The translations under genes were made by a program, and so were the position numbers. Under the pieces are notes generated by a model. That model did not search any database. It was not told the DNA's origin and worked only from the letters and a program-made list of their open reading frames with translations. Source: Papaver somniferum (Eukaryota > Streptophyta > Magnoliopsida > Ranunculales > Papaveraceae). Taken from it: a stretch of DNA of 64,000 bases. Shown here piece by piece: positions 1-15,930 of the stretch. Position 1 is the first letter of the stretch. Each line of letters begins with the position of its first letter. The stretch is taken from contig NC_039360.1 in NCBI RefSeq assembly GCF_003573695.1, positions 122,474,336-122,538,335 on the forward strand, in the 5' to 3' direction.

Positions 1-605
1 TCTTCTATGTAATGTACTTAAATGTATATGAAATTCCCACTGAATATTCAATATTCATTCATTATTGCAATCTCTCCTCTTCTTCTTCTTCATCTCCCTT
101 TCCTATTCATTTCAATTATTATTCTTTATTCATCTATACATACTACTGTTGAGAGAAAGAGAGATGCAAGATCCAAGATTATTATTTACTAAGAATTATA
201 TTCATGAATGAATTATGAAGAAGAAAAATACAGTATGAAAATGATCAAGTCATGAATAACACATTCAAAACCCGCTATTAAATTCAACTGTTCATTCTTT
301 AACTTACATTTTAGAAAAGAGAAAGAGACAGAGTATGGTCATATACCCATGTGACCACAACAGCTGTGTGTGTGTGTAATATGTCTATTCTTTGTTTTCT
401 ATGTCTTCTTCTTTGTTAATCCAACTCCAATGTAATGTGTACTGTATACTATCCTCTTCTTCTCCTTCCTTCCTTCCTTCCTTCCTTCTCCCCTCTCTCT
501 CTCTCTCTCTCTCTCTCTGGCAACTGCAACAAACAACTCTGTCATGGCCAAATCTAAAACCCTAATCCATATATCTCATTAGCTAAACAACACAAACACA
601 AAAAC
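1..605 (+). promoter_or_regulatory. BRI1 upstream region and 5' leader
   Basis: This stretch has no gene of its own and leads into the BRI1 start codon. It holds a short GT microsatellite near 366-377, a CCTT tetranucleotide run at about 464-487 and a CT dinucleotide run at about 493-518. An exact telo-box, AAACCCTAA, lies at 557-565, some 40 bases before the ATG. CT-rich tracts close to the start codon are common in plant 5' untranslated leaders, so the CT tract and telo-box are probably transcribed. No TATA box can be assigned with confidence. Confidence 0.6.
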
Positions 606-3600
606 ATGAAACCTCTACTGTCTGTTTTCCTACCATTCTTCTTCTTTGCTATCACTTGTACCACTGCTGCCAAAGCATTATCATCAGATAGTGATAGTGA
701 GCTTTTGCTATCATTCAAGGCTACCCTTACAAACCCTACCCTTCTATCAAACTGGAAACCAAATACAAGCCCATGTTTCTTCAACGGCATTACATGTAAT
801 AAAGATTCTCAAGTTTCGTCAATCAATCTTATGTCTATTCCTCTAACTTCAAACTTTACTTCTGTTTCTTCTTATTTATTGACTTTGAATCACTTGGAGA
901 AGTTGTCACTCAAGTCTACAAATCTCACCGGAAAACTATCAGCATCCCATTGCAGTCAAGTTTTAAGTGATTTGGATCTTTCTGGTAATGGTTTAACAGG
1001 TTCTGTTTCAGACATTGTAAGCTTATCATCTTCTTGTACGAGTTTGAAGAATCTTAACTTGTCTAGGAATGCGTTATCTGGGTTTAATGCTCAAACAAAG
1101 GGAAGTCTCGGTTTCGACTTTGAATCGCTTGATCTTTCTTCGAATACCATTTCTGGTCCGAATGTAGTTCAATGGCTTATCTCACCTAGTTGTTCTAATC
1201 TCAAGTATTTGAATTTGGCGGGAAATGAGATTTCTGGTAGTATTCCGGTAGCTAATTGTCCCAGTTTGGAGTTTCTTGATTTATCGGCGAATAATTTCTC
1301 CGGCAAGCTTCCGTCTTTCGGAGTTGGCAGTGGCGGCGCCGGGGGTTGCGATTCATTGCAACACCTGGATCTTTCGGGTAATAAGTTTACGGGTGATATT
1401 GGTGTTGGACTCATTGGATGTCAAAATCTTAAACTTTTGAATCTTTCAATTAATGAGTTTTCAGGGCAAATTCCATCATTACCAACTGAGAAGCTGAAAT
1501 ACGTTTCATTGTCGACAAACAAGTTTGAAGGGGAGATTCCTACACGACTGGGCGAAGCTTGTTCGAGTCTGGTGGCGCTTGATCTTTCGTCTAATCACCT
1601 GGTTGGTAATGTCCCTGATAATTTAGGCTATTGTTCATCTTTAGAATATATTAATCTCTCCAACAACAATTTGACTGGTGAATTCCCTGGTGAAACATTA
1701 GTTAAGATGACTAGTTTGAAGAGATTGGTTCTTTCTTATAATTATTTCATTGGTGGTCTGCCTGATTCATTGTCTAAGCTTACAAATTTGGAGTTGTTAG
1801 AATTAAGTTCTAATAATTTCTCGGGGTCGATTCCGTCGGGGTTATGTCAAGATCCTAAGAACAATTTAAAGGAGCTGTATCTTCAGAACAATCTGTTTAC
1901 GAGTACAATCCCGGCGACTTTAAGTAATTGTTCTAAACTGGAGTCACTCGATCTCAGCTTCAATTACCTGTCTGGCGAGATACCTTCCAGCTTAGGATCG
2001 TTGTCGCGGCTTCGGGATCTAATTATGTGGTTGAATAACCTGCAAGGTGAGATTCCTGAAGAGCTCATGTACATTAAAACACTTGAAAACTTAATCTTAG
2101 ATAACAATGATTTGACTGGAACAATTCCACCTGGTTTAAGCAACTGTACTAATCTCAACTGGATATCTCTGTCGAGTAATCGGCTTACTGGAGAAATCCC
2201 AGGATGGATTGGTCAGCTTAGTGGCTTAGGAATTCTTAAGCTGGGGAACAACTCATTTACGGGTGGCATTCCAATGGAAATCGGAGATTGTCGGAGTTTG
2301 ATATGGTTGGACCTTAACAGCAACAAATTAAGTGGGGCTATTCCTTCAAGCCTGTCGAAACAAGCTGGTCAAATTGGTGTTGGTTGGGTATCTGGGAAGA
2401 GATATGTGTATTTGAAGAATGATGGAAGTTCAGAATGCCATGGAGCTGGAAATCTTCTCGAGTTTTCTGGAATTAGACCAGAGGGGTTAGATAGGGTACC
2501 TACAAGGAGTTCTTGCAACTTCACTAGAATCTATATGGGCAATACAGAGTACACATTCAGTAACAATGGGTCCATGATTTTTCTTGATCTGTCTTACAAT
2601 TTGTTGGAGGGTAGTATACCCAAAGAGCTGGGGAACATGTATTATCTATCTGTTTTGAATCTTGGGCACAATAGTCTCTCCGGTCCAATTCCAAACAACT
2701 TGGGAAGCTTGAAAAATGTTGGAATTCTTGATCTATCCCACAATAAGCTCGAAGGGCAGATTCCTGGTTCCTTATCGGGACTTACCTTGCTCTCCGAGAT
2801 TGATCTTTCGTCAAATAACCTCTCAGGGCCAATTCCCGTGTCAGGTCAGTTGGCAACATTTCCAGCTAGCAGATACAAGAACAATGCAGGTCTATGCGGC
2901 TACCCTCTGCCTACTTGTGATGATTCAGACACAAATGCATCAAAACTCCAGCATAAATCGGGCAGGAGGAGTGTTTCCATGCTTGAGAGTGTAGGAATGG
3001 GCTTATTGTTTTCAATTTTCTGCATACTTGGTTTGATTATTGTTGCTGTGGAGACCAACAAGAGGAGGAGGAGGAGAAGAAGGCTGTCTGAAATGTCTGA
3101 TCTTGATATTGATAATACGTCTAACTTGGGCATGACCCAAACTAACTGGAAGTTAACTGGCGCAAGGGAAGCATTAAGCATCAATCTCTCCACCTTTGAG
3201 GTTGATAAGCCTCTTCAGAAACTTACGTTTGCAGATTTGCTAAAAGCCACCAATGGATTTAATGATGACAGTATGATAGGATCCGGCGGGTTCGGGGATG
3301 TGTACAAAGCTCAACTCAAGGATGGGAATACAGTGGCTGTGAAGAAGTTAATCCAAATCAGCGGACAAGGAGACAGGGAGTTCATGGCGGAGATGGAAAC
3401 TATTGGGAAGATCAAGCACCGGAACCTAGTTCCGCTTTTGGGTTACTGCAAAGTAGGTGAAGAACGGTTGCTAGTCTATGAATTCATGAAATTTGGAAGC
3501 TTAGAAGATGTTTTACAAAATCGAAAGAAGACGGGAATCAGGCTGGATTGGTCAGCCAGAAGAAAAATTGCCATTGGAGCTGCGAGAGGCTTAGCTTACC

Positions 3601-4187
3601 TTCATCATAACTGCATGCCTCACATTATTCACAGAGATATGAAGTCAAGCAATGTCCTACTTGACGAAAACTTGGATGCTAGAGTTTCTGATTTTGGTAT
3701 GGCAAGGTTGATGAGTGCAATGGACACTCATCTTAGTGTTAGCACGCTCGCAGGTACTCCAGGTTACGTTCCACCTGAATATTACCAGAGTTTTCAATGC
3801 TCGACCAAGGGAGACGTTTACAGTTACGGGGTAGTGTTACTGGAGCTGCTTACTGGTAAGAGGCCTACGGATTCTGAGGAATTTGGAGATAATAATATAG
3901 TTGGATGGGTAAAACAGCATACAAAATCATCAATAACTGATGTTATAGATCCAGAGCTCATGAAAGAAGATTCAAGCTTAGAGAATGAACTAGTAAAACA
4001 CGTAAAAGTTGCATTGGCATGTTTGGATGATCGACCAAGGCAAAGGCCAACAATGATACAAGTCATGGCATTGTTCAAGGAAATCCAGACGGGGTCGGAG
4101 TACGACTCCTCTGCGACGGTCGACACCGAGGAAAGTTTTAGTGCAATTGACATGGTGGATATGGCAGTTATAAAAGAAGAAAAATGA
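606..4187 (+). CDS. BRI1: Brassinosteroid receptor kinase BRI1
   Basis: A single uninterrupted reading frame of 1193 residues encodes the plasma-membrane receptor that binds brassinosteroid and signals through an intracellular Ser/Thr kinase. A signal peptide covers about residues 1-21 and the N-cap cysteine pair is Cys57/Cys64. About 24-25 leucine-rich repeats follow to roughly residue 770, interrupted near residues 590-665 by the island domain that forms the hormone pocket ([20 protein letters not shown]). One membrane segment lies near 792-815, followed by an arginine-rich stop-transfer run. The kinase shows GSGGFG from 892, catalytic Lys913, HRD with Asp1011 and DFG at 1029-1031, so it should be active. 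The juxtamembrane [15 protein letters not shown] and the C-terminal AIDMVDM tail fit BRI1 rather than the BRL paralogues. Lack of introns and length match the family. The first ATG is preferred because it gives a proper signal peptide. BRI1 orthology is inferred from recalled family sequence, not from an alignment. Confidence 0.95.
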   Translation: MKPLLSVFLPFFFFAITCTTAAKALSSDSDSELLLSFKATLTNPTLLSNWKPNTSPCFFNGITCNKDSQVSSINLMSIPLTSNFTSVSSYLLTLNHLEKLSLKSTNLTGKLSASHCSQVLSDLDLSGNGLTGSVSDIVSLSSSCTSLKNLNLSRNALSGFNAQTKGSLGFDFESLDLSSNTISGPNVVQWLISPSCSNLKYLNLAGNEISGSIPVANCPSLEFLDLSANNFSGKLPSFGVGSGGAGGCDSLQHLDLSGNKFTGDIGVGLIGCQNLKLLNLSINEFSGQIPSLPTEKLKYVSLSTNKFEGEIPTRLGEACSSLVALDLSSNHLVGNVPDNLGYCSSLEYINLSNNNLTGEFPGETLVKMTSLKRLVLSYNYFIGGLPDSLSKLTNLELLELSSNNFSGSIPSGLCQDPKNNLKELYLQNNLFTSTIPATLSNCSKLESLDLSFNYLSGEIPSSLGSLSRLRDLIMWLNNLQGEIPEELMYIKTLENLILDNNDLTGTIPPGLSNCTNLNWISLSSNRLTGEIPGWIGQLSGLGILKLGNNSFTGGIPMEIGDCRSLIWLDLNSNKLSGAIPSSLSKQAGQIGVGWVSGKRYVYLKNDGSSECHGAGNLLEFSGIRPEGLDRVPTRSSCNFTRIYMGNTEYTFSNNGSMIFLDLSYNLLEGSIPKELGNMYYLSVLNLGHNSLSGPIPNNLGSLKNVGILDLSHNKLEGQIPGSLSGLTLLSEIDLSSNNLSGPIPVSGQLATFPASRYKNNAGLCGYPLPTCDDSDTNASKLQHKSGRRSVSMLESVGMGLLFSIFCILGLIIVAVETNKRRRRRRRLSEMSDLDIDNTSNLGMTQTNWKLTGAREALSINLSTFEVDKPLQKLTFADLLKATNGFNDDSMIGSGGFGDVYKAQLKDGNTVAVKKLIQISGQGDREFMAEMETIGKIKHRNLVPLLGYCKVGEERLLVYEFMKFGSLEDVLQNRKKTGIRLDWSARRKIAIGAARGLAYLHHNCMPHIIHRDMKSSNVLLDENLDARVSDFGMARLMSAMDTHLSVSTLAGTPGYVPPEYYQSFQCSTKGDVYSYGVVLLELLTGKRPTDSEEFGDNNIVGWVKQHTKSSITDVIDPELMKEDSSLENELVKHVKVALACLDDRPRQRPTMIQVMALFKEIQTGSEYDSSATVDTEESFSAIDMVDMAVIKEEK

Positions 4188-6090
4188 TGATTTCTTTGAG
4201 GAGAAATATGGTGAGGATTTCTACCACGCAATTTTTGCTTCTTCAACGGTATAAATATTTTCTCTTTGTATTTTCAAATTTCCCATGTATTATATTTCTT
4301 CACTTCACAAAATCTTAATATTAATCAATACTTGAAAATTTGTCAAAACATATTAACTTGTCTTTTGTTGGTTCCAGTAACTTGTTTTGTTTTGTTAGAT
4401 GGTTTTCTTTCACACCTTAATACACAATTCATTCTTTTGAAACATGGGTGGTGGTGCTACTGTGTGAGTCAGAAATGCTTAGCCTAAATTGGCGGGTTCT
4501 CTTGTTGTACACCCCTTTGTTTGTTTAATTAATAGGATTATTACAGATTCCCATCTCTTTTCCTCCCATATCTCTTACCTTGGACTGTGTATATATGCTT
4601 TATAGGAACTGCTAATCACATTCAAATCTTCTTTACTCTTTTTTATATTAATCCCATCTTAACACCTCTATCTGTGCATGTACTTTAAAATAACTCATAT
4701 CTCCATAATTGCAGATTAGTTTATTAGGGTTTTTGTCTCATCTTCTGAGCTTTCTCCATCAAAGCTCACAATTTTTTTATGCCCTTAACACACTCACCAA
4801 TGTTAAGAATCAAATCTGACTCATATAAGAGCTCTGACTTCTGTAATCTTTTTAATTTATGTTGTTTAAACTAGTATTTTGAACCCCATATAATTGAAAA
4901 ATATTGCTCATTCGTTAAAGATTCAAGTGTATATGTAATGCAGCAAATGAATGAAATAAATGAAAACTAGACTTTCAACTCCTCCTGTGCTGCCAGGATT
5001 ATCTCCAGTTGTAGTAATATTGTTTCTGCTATAAGCATGTGCAGTATGCTTAACATACTCTTCTGCATTCAAACTAGGGGTTAGTATGCACATTCATTGG
5101 TTGTTTGGGTGAAAAGAATAACCCCTTCTTCCTGTATATTGTGTTGTTGAGAAAAATGGTAATAAATTAACTCCAACTTGTATTTATTTTGTAGATAGAT
5201 ACCAATTAGGTATATTTTAGTGACAGCTACATGATGATGACGTTGCTGGTTTCCCTAACACACGTTATGTTGATCCAGTTTGTTAAACTCAGGGTCAACT
5301 TATTTGGTAGGAAAATTTAGGTACAAGTAAGGAGCAGCATGTGGTGTGCATTAATGTGCATAAACTGTTTTATTTGAAGGTTTTCATTTGTTTATTTAAA
5401 GTAGAATTCAGAGATGCAAAAAAGAAACCATAGATTTCATCTTCTTTTCTGAGATAGAATAAGTTTTCTACCAGTACAGGCCATGACCAAGTCCCCTTTG
5501 CTCGAATCTTTGGATAACAAAGCGAAACTATGGATAACAAAGCGTTCCGTACTAACTGCGAAATTGCAGCAATGCTAAGATGCTAAATGTCCAGATAAAA
5601 GCTGGTTATCATCACCCTAGACGCATGGTCTAATTTTTTGCTTGTGAATAATCACAACACTTGACAGTAACCTCGTACAAAGTTAATTACCTCTCATCAT
5701 CTACATAGACTATATTGTTCGGAATTTAATTTAGCTTTTCGTAAATATGCAAACAAGTTTTCAAGCCACTACAGCAACTTATAATAAGTATAGTAAAAAG
5801 TACGTGTAGGAAATCTTCTCAATGATAAAAATTGTTGGGGAAGATATATCAGAAATAGAATAGATAGAACTAATAGCCTTCAGTAAAAGGAATGAAGTTT
5901 CGTTAGATATGACACTATCCATCATCCAAACAAACTAACAGTTACAGGGCACTATTTAGAAAAGGTTCAGTTGATGCCAACCAAAACAAAATAGCATGAA
6001 CCTACCAAAAGATCTTCGGCCCCAGAACAAAAAAGAACAATACCCTTGGATTTTTAGTTCAAAAAGAAAAGGAAAAAAAAAAGAACAAAC
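4188..6090. other. Intergenic region between BRI1 and RPS18
   Basis: No gene is visible in this ~1.9 kb. BRI1 and RPS18 converge here, so it holds both 3' untranslated regions. It is AT-rich with several AATAAA-like words. A short direct repeat, ATGGATAACAAAGCG-like, lies at about 5511-5545. I found no RNA gene or element ends. Confidence 0.6.
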
Positions 6091-9297
<3,207 letters not shown>

Positions 9298-9530
9298 TTT
9301 TGTTTAACCAGCGGAATTGAGTTGATAGTTTACTGTTCTCTCTTCGGGGAGGGAGTAAAGGAAGAACAAGGGTTTTATTATTTAGGGTTCGTTCTGGGTT
9401 TAGGAAATTGTGCTTTTGTATGTTCTCTGTTAGACGAAATTGCCCTTCTAGTCTAGACTATAACTTTCAGCCCAATAACTTACTGGTTTAGGCCCATGTT
9501 TTCGTGTTCTTGCACTTAAACGAAGTATAT
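9298..9530 (-). promoter_or_regulatory. RPS18 promoter with telo-box and site II motifs
   Basis: Reading on the minus strand, the region upstream of the start codon carries an AACCCTAA telo-box core at 9382-9389. Two site II words (TGGGCY) follow further upstream, at 9470-9474 (TTGGGCT) and 9491-9496 (TGGGCC). Telo-box plus site II is the established arrangement that drives co-ordinated expression of plant ribosomal protein genes in dividing cells. The same block is copied upstream of the RPS18 pseudogene near 19100-19240. Confidence 0.65.
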
Positions 9531-10296
9531 AACTTCAGGTGTACCTTTGAGTTGCCAATTCATCATGTTTGAAAACTAATAGCTACATGTATGATATTTT
9601 AATAGTTAAAGCATTGTCGTTAAAGGATTCCACCCTCTATAGCAGCTGAAAATGGACGACTTCAGGTTTCTTGTGAACATTGTTGTTTTTAGTTGTCAGG
9701 AACAGTTGTTAAAGGATTGTATCCACTAGAGTTAGTGAAAAATGGTCGTATTGTACTGCGTGATAGAAATAACACGATAACCAACATAAAGGTGAAAGGA
9801 AAAAAATAGTGCTCACATCTCAAATCACAGAATGGAGCTATGTCCAATGTAACATTTATCAGATATATCATGAAACCATGAAGTCAAGGAAAAACGTAAG
9901 GTTAAATGATGAATCACAAGTTATCGGATTTATGCAGTTGTAGACGACGTTGACGCAACCAGCGGTTAGGGTTTCAGAGCTTGGAGTTAGAAGTTGAACA
10001 TGAAACAACACGTACTTTCAGGAACAACCTAAGACGAGAATAAGAAATATGAATTGAATTCAGGAGAGAAGTCACCTTGAATAGCAGAAGAATAGTGGCG
10101 CAGGAATTTAGGGAAATTGAATGCAAAATGGAGATCATGCATAGGTGGCGGCGATCATGGGAGATTAATTTACCCGAATTATGACAATCAGGGAAAAACA
10201 TGGGACAAATTGTAACTACTGAATATAAGTCGTATATGTAGCAAGATCTCAGGATGGAAGCAATCTACACTCGGTATACACGAAGCACTCAACTAA
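9531..10296. repeat. Unit A spacer, partly duplicated at 49960-50530
   Basis: No recognisable gene is present. From about 9755 onward the sequence matches 49975-50530, beginning with a shared GAAATAACACGATAACCA word. Both copies keep partly open minus-strand frames (9974-10201 and 50035-50439) with related translations, but these diverge and end differently. I therefore treat them as duplicated non-coding DNA or a leader exon of an unknown gene. The part at 9531-9740 shows almost no match to unit B. Confidence 0.5.
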
Positions 10297-11379
10297 TTTT
10301 GGTTAGGAAAAATACGGTTTAGTCCAAAATACCATCCAAATATACTAGTTAGTCCTCACCCATTTAACTAGGTACAAATTAGTCCATTTTTATGGAAAGT
10401 ACATAAATAACCTTCCTGGTTTACAGTTTAGTCCAAATATTTACAGCTTAGTCCAAAGTGACTTAGGATGATGTCACCAGTTTTAAATAATATATAAGAA
10501 AAATTAAAATCAATTTATCTTTCAAACCGTTCGTGCAAAATTCACAAACTTTATGTATTCCGAAAGCTACAAAAAGATTACCTATATGACTATATAATTC
10601 TCATTTTTTTAAAAAACTTAAATTACATTAGTGCGCAAATATGTACACATCTACAAAAATACAACCTGTTTACAACCCAAACTCATTACCAACACCAGCT
10701 CCAACGCTCAACCACTCTTAACCCTGCTGCTGCAAACAACTACAACACCTCAACCATTCAACTCAAATTTTTTGTCTGTTTCTGTAGCTTTCCAATCTTA
10801 GCTGCATTTCTCTGCAGCAATACTACCCATCCAACAACAACATAAATTCCTGCTCCTCGGTACCACTAACATCACACATTTCAGATTTTGCAATTCCATC
10901 GGCATTTCATATTTATTCACCAGATCACCACTTCAGAGTTCTACCATCAGTTACTCAGCTGAACAATTCCTTGTACTGCAACATAGAAGCAAACTCATTC
11001 TTCCAAATTTCCCATAGCATCACCTGCAATTGCTTCATAGCCAGCTGCAGCTCATCCATACCCTGTAATTGCTCAGCCAGCAGCAATACACATTGCTTCT
11101 TCATTTCGTTATCAGCATACTTACTGCGGACTCTAAATCACAGAAAGTAACAGTACTATCTCCATCTCATATTCATCAAAATCAAGAGTTCTAACACCCT
11201 TGAAATCTCAGTAACACTTTCTTCTTTCAGACTCGAGCAGGCATAAAATCTAATCAAACCAAACACATCTTTCCTTCACTGCAGAAAACCACATCTTATA
11301 ATTCAGGTACAATAATAAATTGCATCCTGTTTCTAACCACATATTCAACCCCAGCACAACCAGTAACAAGCATGAGACC

Positions 11380-12600
11380 TACCATCAAATCGCCTATATT
11401 AGCTCCATCAAACATAATGCCAACGTTTTCTGTCATAGTTGTATCATGTGAACTTGAAGCCTGTCAACCTCTCATTTTTTCTGCATCGTCCTTTCTTGCC
11501 CTCTCTTCCTCCATTGAAGCTTTAAGAGTAAGAGCAAGGTGTACAAGCATATACACCCGTAAAAAGCACAAAAAATAGGTGCACTTTTACATGCACCCAT
11601 ATAACTGGTGTACAAGAATATACACCAGTTAATTCTTACGTACTTTTAAGAATATATGCTTACCAATACTTTTGTTGAATGATGTTTTATGTTGTATATC
11701 TGACCGAGATTCGAGAGGTTATTGCCAATTTGGGTTGCATCCGTTGATGGAAGTTCCTGTGGTCAAATAGAAGCAACATTTATAAAGTTACAATAGATAT
11801 AATTATTTGGCTGGATTAATACATTAGCAAGCCTGTGTTTATATTATGTTAATCAAATCTAACTCCTCAACGACTTTGGATTTTAGTTAACTTACTGCTG
11901 CGCTTGGCCTTGATTCTACAATCTCTACATTGTTATAGTGGAAAGATGCTTGAATTGCTGCTTGTTGGAGAAGTATTGATACAATTGACAGTATCGAAGC
12001 AATCAGACATCCGTAACATTTCTGTCATAACCAACACCCAGTGGATCATAGTATCACTGATTCGACATCCAAAAAGCGAAAAAATATAGTTCACTGAAAC
12101 TTGATTAAGAGTCCTAAAATGGGATACTATGTACACATGTAATTTCTGTCACATGTGTACGACAATGTACACTTATATATAGGTGTACAAATATGTACAC
12201 ATTGTGGTGTACCACCATGTACACATACAGGGATATACAATAAGAATAAAGTTACTCATGTGAATATAATGATGCTTCTCTTAAAATCTACCAATGATTT
12301 TGCTACTGTTATAGGCACAATACTAAGTAGTAAGTAAAGTAAGACAAAAACACAACATAACATCTATGAAAATTTATACTTGTGCCCAGAATCATACTTC
12401 TATATATCCTCAAATGAAATCTTGTTAATATGGACTAAATAGAACAACACCTGAAAAATTATGGAAAACTTATGTAACTGAAGGCATTACCTTTCATTCT
12501 AGGCAGTTAGAAGTGAGGATTCAGAAGCATCAACATGTCCATCTGCGAAAGGAAGGTTTAAGGCCTCTTAAGTCTTGTACGCCATCTGCTTTCTGAAATG
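11380..12600 (-). pseudogene. Further candidate captured exons, unassigned
   Basis: Several minus-strand patches look like exon remnants of the gene whose first exons lie at 14611-15088. One near 12490-12595 lies between a TTTCAG acceptor and an AAAG|GTAATG donor. One near 11895-11990 is open, reads NVEIVESRPSAA and ends at GTAAGT. One near 11705-11765 follows CACAG and reads ELPSTDATQIGNNLSNLGQ. One near 11385-11540 reads SSHDTTMTENVGIMFDGANI. They are in the right order and orientation for downstream parts of the captured gene, but I could not match them to a specific region of ZFPL1. Confidence 0.4.
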
Positions 12601-12713
12601 AAAAACATATTATATTTAGTATATCAGTTGTTTAAAGATAATTTGTGTTCATGTTCAGCAACTTCAGTTTATATAAAAAGTAACAAACATTCTTATATCA
12701 CTGTGACCCTAAT

Positions 12714-12715
<2 letters not shown>

Positions 12716-12746
<31 letters not shown>
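12716..12746 (+). repeat. Homopolymer of 31 C
   Basis: Thirty-one consecutive cytosines lie inside the Mutator-like element. Such runs can fold as an i-motif, or as a G-quadruplex on the other strand, and they are unstable in replication and sequencing. The exact length may therefore be an assembly estimate. Confidence 0.9.
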
Positions 12747-12749
<3 letters not shown>

Positions 12750-14610
12750 ATACACTCTTTTAACTAATAAAATAAAATGGAATAGTATAGTAACCATTGT
12801 TTGACAACTCCATGAAACCTGAAGTTGGAGAATGAACTTCCATGATAAACAAGTTTTTATTAACAATTAGTGGGTGTACAACTATGTACATATTAACAAT
12901 CCACATGTGTAAAACTATGTACACACCAAATCAACAGGTGTATAATTATGTACACATTAAGAAATCAACATGTTTAATTTATTACAAGAAGATGAAGTAA
13001 AAATACTAAGAATCATGCTTTGGATTCATTCAAATGACAAGAGGATGTTTTGTTCATTCCAAAGAAATGCACATAAAAGTGCATTGTATATAACTGATGT
13101 TCAAGCATATGCACCTTTTATAAAAAACACACAAAAAAAAACAGTGCACTTTTATGTACACTGCGTATAACTGGTCTATATAACTGATGTTCAAGTATAT
13201 AACTGATGTCCAAGTATATAAATGATGTCCAACGGAGTCACCCGACTCTGTTGGATAAAACATTAATGACCAGAAAATTAACTACTACTATAGAAATTTT
13301 AGGAACTTATGCAAAGATTGACAAATATAAACATTACCATCAGAAGCATAAACAATATCATCACGATGGACAACAACAACAACATGTACAACATCATTAT
13401 CAGAGGGATTTAAACTCATGCAAAACATCTCAGATTTAACAATAATATCAATGACCCAATCCAATGATCGGAAACGCAGAAGTCAATCATGATATTCGAA
13501 GTTGACCGTTCATTCTATAATGGAGATTCATTTTTTATGCACAATTATGGGTCAGGTTAGGCGCTAAAACAACGTTTGGACTAGTTTAAAGGGAACGTTA
13601 GGGGACAATAAAGGATCCATAATATTTATCTCAACTACTTTTTACTTAATAGATTAGAAAGATACATCTACTTTCAAGAACAACTCAATTATAGATAGTG
13701 GGGATGGCCTATAACTTAGGTTACAAACATATAGCGAGGGACAATTAACCTTCAAATGAAGCTCCTTAGGTTTTAAAATTTACTGCAACTATATTCCTTC
13801 TTGCCTATAAAATAAACTATAACTGGTTTACAAACATATATACCTCACATAACAAGCAAAAAAAAAAAAAAAAAAGGATTACACCTTTATGTTTCTACAG
13901 TATCCAAAATTGGTGTACAAGAAAATACACCTATCTTGTTTATGAATTTAATCTACCTCTAGTTACCGAAATATATTTCTACGATATCCAAGACTATATT
14001 ACAAATCCCAGTTAGAATAAAATGGCAGGAGATCTTACACTTGCCTAAGAAGAGCTCTTTAAAATATGTCGGTGAGCCTTACATTGCTTTCAGGTAGGGA
14101 AGTTTGACAATCTATGGAGGTAAAACACCATATAGATTATGATTATCAATCTCTCTACACAAACATTAAAGTATTATCAAATTAGCTAATCAAAATCAAA
14201 ATGTTAGTGGTTCAAAGCTTATTAACTAGTTAACTGATAGCACAACAAGGACAACAAAGTTTTGGACCTGCATATACATATACATTACTCTTCAAGCAAG
14301 TATTAGAAAAAAAATAATGTTTTACACCTATCTTAAGATTCTTCGCCTCATTTCAAACATTTAACAAGCAGGCATTTGACAATTTCTTTTCTGCTAGGAG
14401 TCTTCTCAAATGGTCAACATGCACTCTTAAGAACCAAATGTTGGAAATAGCCATGATTCTATGATATTATTCTGGTATCTATTTGGAGTATTAACATTCT
14501 TTAAAACAAGTAAAATTCCGCGAAACGCTGAAAACAAAACAAAATGCATTATTGTAGTCAGTTTGGAAAAAATACCAAATTGATACAATGATAAAGCTTA
14601 AGACAGGTAC

Positions 14611-15088
14611 CACACATATTTGATGTTACGGAAAACAAATGCACTCCCCACATACATGAACTTTGTGAACAAAACAGTAGAGCTTAGTCGCCTAAAATCA
14701 AAATCTCTTCTCAAATTAGAGGCCAAACATTTAACAAATCCGTACAAAGTATTAAGTAAATTAGTATCACCCAGATTTTACAACACACATCAACTAAAAA
14801 CTATCCAATGCCCAAAATCTATGTTCATCCAACCAAAAATACCCAAATTATTGAACCAAATGTAATTGCGCCTAATTTTAACTATATTACACAAGAATCA
14901 GATCTCACATATCATTATACGTTTGTCTAATTAATACCTGTAGTCTAACCTAATTTCTCAAATTGGCTTAAATCGTTCCACTTTACGTCAGAATTTTGTA
15001 CCTAAAAACTGAAATTACAGCGAAATCAAGAAGAAAATAAAGATGAGATAGTCAAACTAAGTACCTTGCGAAATTTGCAGACTACCAT
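14611..15088 (-). pseudogene. ZFPL1: Captured ZFPL1-type zinc-finger gene, exons 1 and 2
   Basis: On the minus strand, 15065-15088 encodes MVVCKFRK and ends at a GT donor. After an intron ending TTTTAG, 14611-14691 encodes ATKLYCFVHKVHVCGECICF followed by a stop and HQICV. This matches the recalled start of plant zinc finger protein-like 1, a Golgi-associated membrane protein with a B-box/RING-like N-terminus. Three changes are visible against the recalled protein: Cys to Phe in exon 1, Pro to His in exon 2, and a TAA stop at 14626-14628 in place of a Glu codon. The original intron is kept, so the capture was at DNA level, not by reverse transcription. The following RING exons were not found to the left. 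Sequence upstream of 15088 looks like a genuine leader. Confidence 0.8.
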
Positions 15089-15563
15089 CGCATGAGCAGG
15101 CGATGTTGATACTGAATCGAATTGATTGATTGGTTTACAGTTTTGAGACGATCGAGAGTCTTAAACCTTTCCACAGATCTGATGCCATATTTGTCATTTC
15201 TAGGGATTTAGAGAAAACTAAATCGAGAAGAACAAGAGATTAAGAGAGAAATCAAAGACATTCATAAGGAATATTTGATCCGAAACATGATGAACAACTA
15301 AAACCTAGTTTTGTTTTCGCTGCAGTGTTCTCCCAATAATGAAAAGTGAAGAAATGATCTAGAATCACTAGTATACTGTGTTCACTGTAAAGGATATTTT
15401 TCTCGCCCAAAAAAAATATTTTGGACTGAATCGTTCGTTAAAGGATTAACTCGTTTTAGAATAGAGAAATTTGGACTTCCTAGTACTAGGCTTGAAGAGG
15501 ATGGACTAGACTGTTTAAAGCCCAACTAATATGGGACTAAACGTCAATTTCTACCTTTTGGTT

Positions 15564-15930
15564 CTGCTTTGTCGAATCTCGAGACAAATTTGTAACAACG
15601 GCTAGGATACGACCACGACGTGTTGATGTGATTGGACAACTAGAAAGAGTTGTTACACGCGTGCAGATCCATCTACTCAGCATTAAATGCCTTAACTTAC
15701 CGTCACCTAACCACGTCCTCCACGTGACGAAAGTCTAGCGAGGCAAGGAATGTCAAGTGACACCGTGAAGCTGCAACTAATGATACTCAATACCCGGTCT
15801 TGAAGATCGCAAGAGCAAATGGCGGGTTCCAGATAAATTTCTATAAATAGACAATTTGAGCACTGGAGAAGGAGTTGGACATTTAAAGAGTGGAGAGTTA
15901 GAAATAGTGTGAGGAACATTGTAATACTCA
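15564..15930. repeat. Unit A right segment, duplicated at 50537-50890
   Basis: This block matches 50537-50890 over almost its full length, from GTTCTGCTTT to GAGGAACAT. It contains a TATA-like TATAAATAG near 15841 and no coding frame. The combination of a TATA word and a CCCGGTCTTGAAGATCGCAAG block resembles a retroelement LTR or a promoter, but neither end can be defined. It continues unit A beyond the Mutator-like insertion. Confidence 0.55.

Larger units (their letters stand above)
10305..15555. mobile_element. Mutator-like (Pack-MULE) DNA element, ~5.25 kb
   Basis: The ends form an imperfect terminal inverted repeat. The left end begins AGGAAAAATACGGTTTAGTC. The right end, read on the other strand, begins GGTAGAAATTGACGTTTAGTC. 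The element is flanked by TTTTGGTT at 10297-10304 and 15556-15563. Counting the next base gives nine bases with one mismatch, which would fit the 9-bp duplication of Mutator-like elements. Unit B near 50536 runs through the same point with no insert, which supports the boundaries independently. No transposase is visible. The interior holds captured gene exons on the minus strand (ZFPL1-like), a poly-C tract and many copies of a short near-palindrome. It is therefore a non-autonomous gene-carrying element. Superfamily assignment rests on end sequence and duplication length only. Confidence 0.7.

Noticed and set aside
2900..4246. Minus-strand frames antisense to BRI1
   Set aside because: They are shadows of a strongly conserved receptor kinase frame.
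12598..12804. Frame with a run of prolines
   Set aside because: The prolines come from the 31-base poly-C tract; the rest is AT-rich non-coding sequence.
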